Assembly (NCBI GenBank): GCA_040754375.1 | Contig: JBFMCT010000019.1 | Coordinates: 1 to 58,225, forward strand | From: Actinomycetota bacterium | Lineage (GTDB): Bacteria > Actinomycetota > Acidimicrobiia > Acidimicrobiales > AC-14 | Direction: 5' to 3' | DNA length: 58,225 nt | Shown: piece after piece, positions 54,232 through 58,225 of the stretch | How the letters are laid out: every line of letters starts with the position of its first letter | Position numbering within the stretch: position 1 is the first letter of the stretch | Notes under the pieces: generated by a model | What the model was told of the DNA's origin: nothing | Databases searched by the model: none | Seen by the model: only the letters and a program-made list of their open reading frames with translations | Program-made: the position numbers and the translations under genes

Positions 54232-55208
54232 CCCGCAACCGCGCCCTGGTGCTGGCCGCGGCGGTCATCTATGTCGTGCTTCCCCTGCGGGTGTCCGACC
54301 ATTGGCTGTCGGTGCTCAACCTGGCGGCCATCGCCGCCGTCGGCGCCTACGGGCTCAACCTGCTCACGGGCACCTGCGGGCAGCTCTCGCTGGGCCACGC
54401 CGCCTTCCTGGGGGCGGGCGCCTACACGGCCGCGGTCGTGGGCGGGCCGCTGCCGGTATGGCTGGGGGCGGCGGCCCTCGTGGGCGCGCTGGTCGGGCTG
54501 GCCGCCGGCCCGCTGGCCGTGCGGGTCAAGGGCCACACGGTGGCCATCGTCACCCTGGCCCTGGTGTTCGTGGGCCAGCACGTGTTCCGGCGATGGACGT
54601 GGTTCACGGGCGGCAACGCCGGCCGCTCCGACCTGCCGTCGCCGGCCCTGCCCGGCACCCACGACCAGGGTTGGTTCTGGCTGGCCTGGGCCCTGGTGGC
54701 GGTGGTGGCCTGGCTGGTGGCCAATGTCATGCGCTCGCGCTCGGGCCGGGCCATGGCCGCGGTACGCACCAGCGAGCGGGCGGCCGCGGTGATGGGGGTG
54801 GACGTGGCCCGCACCAAGGTGGCGGCCTTCGTAGCGTCCGGTGCTCTGGCGGGGGCCGCGGGTGCCCTGTACGGCTCCTACCGGGGTTATGTCGGGCCGC
54901 AGGAGTGGGGCCTGCTGGTCTCGGTGCAGTACCTGGCCATGGTCCTGATCGGCGGCCTGGGGACGCTGCGGGGCCCGGTGCTGGGTGCGTTGTTCGTGAC
55001 CGCCCTGCCCCACGCCGTGGACGCGGTGCTCGACGCCGGTCCTTCCGCCTTGGTCACCGAGGCCCAGGTCACCCAGTTGCTGTTCGGGGTGTCGATCGTG
55101 GCCGTCGTGCTCGTGCGGGCCCGGCGCCGCCCTCGGGCCGCAGTTCTGAGCGGGCCCGCTGGTCCTCATGTAACGGGGCCCGCGGCCCCGGAGGTCAACA
55201 CGGGGTGA
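54228..55208 (+). CDS. livM: branched-chain amino-acid-type ABC permease LivM
   Basis: 326 residues, about nine helices. AAIAAVGAYGLNLLTGTCGQ with LSLGHAAFLGAGAYTAA is the LivM signature, and SRSGRAMAAVRTSERAAAVM with GVDVARTKVAAF the loop that contacts the ATPases; VLIGGLGTLRGPVLGALF closes the core. The ~30-residue tail is hydrophilic. GTG 54228 overlaps livH; its stop overlaps the start of the binding protein. Confidence 0.94.
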   Translation: MTRNRALVLAAAVIYVVLPLRVSDHWLSVLNLAAIAAVGAYGLNLLTGTCGQLSLGHAAFLGAGAYTAAVVGGPLPVWLGAAALVGALVGLAAGPLAVRVKGHTVAIVTLALVFVGQHVFRRWTWFTGGNAGRSDLPSPALPGTHDQGWFWLAWALVAVVAWLVANVMRSRSGRAMAAVRTSERAAAVMGVDVARTKVAAFVASGALAGAAGALYGSYRGYVGPQEWGLLVSVQYLAMVLIGGLGTLRGPVLGALFVTALPHAVDAVLDAGPSALVTEAQVTQLLFGVSIVAVVLVRARRRPRAAVLSGPAGPHVTGPAAPEVNTG

Positions 55209-56443
55209 AACTGCCTCGACGCGTTCTACAACCGCTGCTCGCCCTCGCCCTCGTGGCCCTCGGCCTCTCCGGGTGTGGGCGCGACGCGGTGGCCGCCGCC
55301 CCCGGGTTCGACGGCCAGACCATCCGCCTCGGGGTGCTGACGCCGCTGCAGGGCCCGGTGGCCGCCATCGGTCGCCCCCTGACGGCCGGGGGCGAGCTCT
55401 ACTTCGAGTGGCTGAACGCCGAGCGGGGCGGCATCGCCGGGCGCTACCGGGTCGAGCTGGTCGTGGAGGACACGGGCTACAACGCCGACACGGCCATCGC
55501 CAAGTACCAGAAGATCAAGAACAGCGTGGTCATGTTCGAACAGGTCCTGGGGACGCCCATCGTCAAGGCGCTCCTGCCCCAGTTCAACCGGGACGGGATC
55601 GTCGCCTCACCCGCCTCCCTCGACGCCGAATGGGCCCGCGAGCGCCACCTCCTGGCCCTGGGCGCGCCCTACCAGGTGCAGTTCGCCAACACCTTGGACT
55701 ACTGGGTGAACGAGGCCGGGGGCCGGGGCCAGAAGGCGTGCTTCGCGGGAGTGGCCTCGCCTTATGGGGACGCCGGCCTGCAAGGCCTGGAGGCGGCGGC
55801 CGCCGAGCTGGGGGTAACAGTGGCCGCTCGCGCCCGCTACAACGCCGGGGACACGTCGTTCACCGGGCCGGTAACCCAGCTGCGCGACGCGGGTTGCGAC
55901 GCCGTGTTCATGGCCACCTTCGCGGGAGACACGTCGCGCATCGTGGGCGAGGCCGAGGCCCTGGAGTTCCGCCCGCAGTTCGCCGTGCAGGCCACCGGTT
56001 GGGACCCCTCGCTGGCCACCGGTCCGCTCGGCGCGGTCATGGCCCGGTCGGTGTGGGTCATGGGGGAGGGCACCGAGTGGGGAGACCGGTCCGTCAAGGG
56101 CCAGGCCGAGATGCTCCAACGCCTGGCCCGCTACCGCCCGTCACAGGCGCCCGACTACTACTTCGTGTTCGGGTACTACCAGGCCTGGGCCGCGGCCCAG
56201 GTCCTCGAACTGGCGGCCGAGCGTGGTGACCTGTCCCGGGCCGGCATCGTGTCGGCCATGGAGGCGGTCGACGTCCTGCGCTTCGAGGGCCTGTCGGGCG
56301 ACTACGTGTACGGCCCGGCCACCGAGCGGGTGCCCCCCCGGGCCAGCACGATCTTCTCCGTCGACCCCACCCGCCCGCTGGGCCTGGCTGCGCTGGTCGT
56401 CAACCTCGAGACCCGCACAGCCGCGGCCTACCCGTTCCCGTAG
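55205..56443 (+). CDS. livK: branched-chain amino-acid-type ABC solute-binding lipoprotein (LivK-like)
   Basis: 412 residues. Signal peptide LLALALVALGLSGCGRDAVA with lipobox LSGC, then IRLGVLTPLQGPVAAIGRPL, VEDTGYNADTAIAKYQKIKN, GQKACFAGVASPYGDAG, DAGCDAVFMATFAGDTSRIV and DYYFVFGYYQAWAAAQVLEL, the type I periplasmic-binding fold of amide/amino-acid importers. Ligand could be a branched amino acid, an amide, urea or an aromatic compound; the motif set does not decide. The GTG overlaps livM. It ends 23 bases before the convergent DUF4062 gene. Confidence 0.92.
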   Translation: MKLPRRVLQPLLALALVALGLSGCGRDAVAAAPGFDGQTIRLGVLTPLQGPVAAIGRPLTAGGELYFEWLNAERGGIAGRYRVELVVEDTGYNADTAIAKYQKIKNSVVMFEQVLGTPIVKALLPQFNRDGIVASPASLDAEWARERHLLALGAPYQVQFANTLDYWVNEAGGRGQKACFAGVASPYGDAGLQGLEAAAAELGVTVAARARYNAGDTSFTGPVTQLRDAGCDAVFMATFAGDTSRIVGEAEALEFRPQFAVQATGWDPSLATGPLGAVMARSVWVMGEGTEWGDRSVKGQAEMLQRLARYRPSQAPDYYFVFGYYQAWAAAQVLELAAERGDLSRAGIVSAMEAVDVLRFEGLSGDYVYGPATERVPPRASTIFSVDPTRPLGLAALVVNLETRTAAAYPFP

Positions 56444-56466
56444 GCCGCGGGCCCGAGCGAGTGCCG

Positions 56467-57600
56467 TCAGGGGTGGTCGGGCGCGGCCACCTGCTCGATG
56501 ATGGCCCGGCGGCGGTGTGCCCGGGCGGCCAGCTCGGCGTCCTCGCCGCTCTGGCGCAGCCAGGCCAGGGCCTCGTCCACCTGCAGGCCGGTGGTGGCCG
56601 CGTCGATGCAGTCGCGCACGGCCAGCACCTGGGCCCGTGAGACGGTGTCGGCTGCCCACACGCCCGCCGGCGTGGTGGCCAGCACGAGCTCGGACGTCCC
56701 CATCAACGAACGCATCTGGTTGGCCGTCACGCCCGCCGGGCAGGCCAGCACATGAACGGGCCCGATGGAACCGCCCAGGGCACCGGCCAAGAGGTGGTCA
56801 TGGCGGTGGAGCTGGCCGACGAGCTCGCGCGAGGCGGCCAGTGACAGCCCTTCGGGCGCGCCGTGGGCCACCATGAGGACCCTCTGGCCGCCGAGCTCGA
56901 CATGCACCGCCGGGCGGTTGGCGCCCGGTTCGCGATGGCCCTGCCCGCCGGTGGCGGCCACCAGGGCGGCGACGACGGCTTCCTCCATGGCGGCTTTGCG
57001 GCCGGCGAACGTGAGCCGCCGCCAGTCGAGGGCCGCGCCCTGGGAGTGGCGCCCCCGGCGCGACGAACCCACCCCGGCCAGGGCCAGCGCGTGGAGGGCG
57101 TCACCGACAGCGTCGACGGCCGCCTCGACGGCCTCGGCTCGCGTCCGGGCCGACGACGTGAGCGAACGTAGACCGTCGACGGCGGCCGCGAAGGCGTTAT
57201 CGGCCTTGGTGGGCCGGGGAGGGGACTGCACCAGCGGTCTGATGTCGACGATGCGCACCTTGGTGCGGGTGTCGGCCAGGGCCTCTTCGAGCTCGGCGTG
57301 GCAGACGCCGACGCCCCGGCCGGGGATGACCGTGCCCGCCTCGCCCGAGAACAGGACCAGCACGATCGTGGCGTCCCGGGCCCGCTCGGTGGAGCGGTCG
57401 TACCAATCGGACTCGGCGGGCAGGGCCTCGCTGTCCTCGTTGACCCAGACCGAAAGGCGGGGCTCCCCGTCGGGGCGGGCGAGCACGCTCTGGAGCCGTT
57501 CCTTGACCTCCCGGCGCAGGGCCGTGAGGTCCCCGCCGCCGGTCAGGGCCGTGCGGTTGCGGCTGGAGACCATGACCTCGATGAGGCGGGCCGCCGCCAT
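56467..57600 (-). CDS. DUF4062 protein with CHAT/caspase-like C-terminal domain (predicted effector)
   Basis: 377 residues, no signal peptide. Residues ~6-120 match DUF4062: LIEVMVSSRNRTALTGGGDL with LTALRREVKERLQ, VWVNEDSEALPAESDWYDRS and TIVLVLFSGEAG, a domain found at the N-terminus of many bacterial STAND and defence proteins. Residues ~125-225 are helical. The C-terminal part has VLMVAHGAPEGLSL (His246-Gly247), 41 residues later VHVLACPAG (Ala286-Cys287), then ELVLATTPAGVWAADTVSRA, the layout of clan CD proteases such as CHAT. No NTPase domain is present. The protease assignment is an inference from this layout. Confidence 0.72.
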   Translation of the reverse strand: MAAARLIEVMVSSRNRTALTGGGDLTALRREVKERLQSVLARPDGEPRLSVWVNEDSEALPAESDWYDRSTERARDATIVLVLFSGEAGTVIPGRGVGVCHAELEEALADTRTKVRIVDIRPLVQSPPRPTKADNAFAAAVDGLRSLTSSARTRAEAVEAAVDAVGDALHALALAGVGSSRRGRHSQGAALDWRRLTFAGRKAAMEEAVVAALVAATGGQGHREPGANRPAVHVELGGQRVLMVAHGAPEGLSLAASRELVGQLHRHDHLLAGALGGSIGPVHVLACPAGVTANQMRSLMGTSELVLATTPAGVWAADTVSRAQVLAVRDCIDAATTGLQVDEALAWLRQSGEDAELAARAHRRRAIIEQVAAPDHP

Positions 57601-57608
57601 GAGCGGCG

Positions 57609-58225
57609 CTAGTGCCCGCTGGGTTCGGAGCGGTCGACGGCGATGGCCACGCCGCCCCCCAAGGCGAGAAGCACGCCGAAGCCTATGGCCGAGGTCAGGC
57701 TGGGTGCACCCTCTCCCGCGGCCGACAGGGCCCGCTGGAGCTGGACTGTGTACAGCACGGCCACGGCGACCACCGTGCCGCCCAGGACGCGCCGGACCGC
57801 CACCTTGCCCCCCAAGACGGTGAGGACGGCCGCGCCGACGGCCAGGGCCAGTAGTACGAGGCCCACCTTGAGACCGCCTTCGGCCGCCCGGTAGTCCCAC
57901 AAGAAGTTGACGGGGACGTCGAAGGCGTTGCTACGCGCCCCGACGACTCGGATCCACGCCATGAGGGTCCCCAGGAGCACCACTGCGGCCCCGACGAGCG
58001 CCGGGCCGATCGCGAGACCGCCCACCCGGGGCATGCGGGACGAGGGGGGCGCGCCCTGGTCGGCGCTTCCCCACCACTGGTCGCCCGGGCCCTCGCCGAG
58101 GGCCGTTGCCGGCTCGGGGGGCGGCCGCCGCCGGAGCTGGTCCTGCTGCTTCTGGCGGGCCTTCTCCTTGGCGGCCTCGTCGAACGGGGACGGCTCGCCC
58201 CCGGTGTCCGGCCCGGGACGGGACG
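57609..58225 (-). CDS. membrane protein with charged N-terminal region (5' end outside the window)
   Basis: At least 204 residues, open to the end of the window. The visible N-terminal part is hydrophilic (SPFDEAAKEKARQKQQDQLR, Pro-rich), followed by four predicted membrane helices (IGPALVGAAVVLLGTLMAWI; GLVLLALAVGAAVLTVLGG; VLGGTVVAVAVLYTVQL; AIGFGVLLALGGGVAIAVD) and the end RSEPSGH. No family recognised; actinobacterial four-helix proteins of this type are common and uncharacterised. It ends 8 bases before the DUF4062 gene on the same strand, so the two may be co-transcribed. Confidence 0.72.
   Translation of the reverse strand, partial: SRPGPDTGGEPSPFDEAAKEKARQKQQDQLRRRPPPEPATALGEGPGDQWWGSADQGAPPSSRMPRVGGLAIGPALVGAAVVLLGTLMAWIRVVGARSNAFDVPVNFLWDYRAAEGGLKVGLVLLALAVGAAVLTVLGGKVAVRRVLGGTVVAVAVLYTVQLQRALSAAGEGAPSLTSAIGFGVLLALGGGVAIAVDRSEPSGH

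Noticed and set aside
1-58225. tRNA, rRNA, insertion sequence or prophage genes
   Set aside because: No cloverleaf, rRNA segment, transposase, integrase or attachment site was recognised by reading both strands; a covariance-model search would be needed to exclude small RNAs.

Overview
The window comes from a high-GC actinobacterium, most likely of the class Acidimicrobiia. The evidence is the roughly 70% GC content with G/C-ending codons, heavy use of GTG starts, a class II DAHP synthase, a BldD-type regulator, and an mreB-mreC-mreD-mrdA-rodA elongation cluster, which few actinobacterial lineages combine with rne-rplU-rpmA-obgE-proB-proA-nadD-rsfS. The lineage is inferred from gene content and order, not from a marker-gene tree. 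Many genes with their own promoter show a TAnnnT -10 box only 6-11 bases before the start codon, so leaderless transcripts look common.

Layout. 1-4.6 kb: end of clpX, a probable lipoprotein, a histone-H1-like basic protein, folC, a VapC/PIN gene remnant and ndk. 4.7-11 kb: the rod-shape operon mreBCD-mrdA-rodA followed by an SRAP DNA-protein crosslink protein. 11-17.6 kb: rne with a long leader, a secreted Ser/Thr-rich protein with two matching Cys modules, then rplU-rpmA-obgE-proB. 17.6-25 kb: pspA, a YbdK-type glutamate-cysteine ligase, a membrane/coiled-coil protein with a small leader ORF, an MFS exporter, a GNAT protein, proA and a two-gene HTTM-like membrane pair. 25-30.7 kb: a large membrane glycosyltransferase-like protein, DAHP synthase, nadD, rsfS and a zinc protease.

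30.8-37.8 kb holds a compact Flp/Tad pilus operon (cpaB, cpaE/tadZ, cpaF/tadA, tadB, tadC, flp, three TadE/TadG-like minor pilins), with many stop/start overlaps. Next come an AbrB-antitoxin/PIN-like toxin pair, a LolA/RseB-like protein, a membrane pseudokinase with a glycine-rich insert and an FG-GAP-like outer domain, and a LysM membrane protein. 42.9-48 kb has a decayed SRPBCC gene, a lipoprotein, and a two-component system in which a sugar-type binding protein is translationally coupled to the histidine kinase with no transporter nearby. 48-51.5 kb encodes a BldD-like regulator with a c-di-GMP-type signature, rsmE, dnaJ and hrcA. 51.6-56.4 kb is a complete branched-chain amino-acid-type ABC transporter (livF-G-H-M-K). 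The window ends with a DUF4062 protein whose C-terminus carries a His-Gly / Ala-Cys pair resembling caspase-like (CHAT) proteases, next to a partial membrane protein.

The most unusual items are: two near-identical 55-bp perfect palindromes lying in frame inside protein genes (25769 and 44848), comparable in style to Rickettsia palindromic elements; the DUF4062/CHAT-like protein; the pseudokinase with a repeat-filled activation segment; the binding-protein/kinase pair; and apparent CTG and ACG start codons for proB and rsfS.
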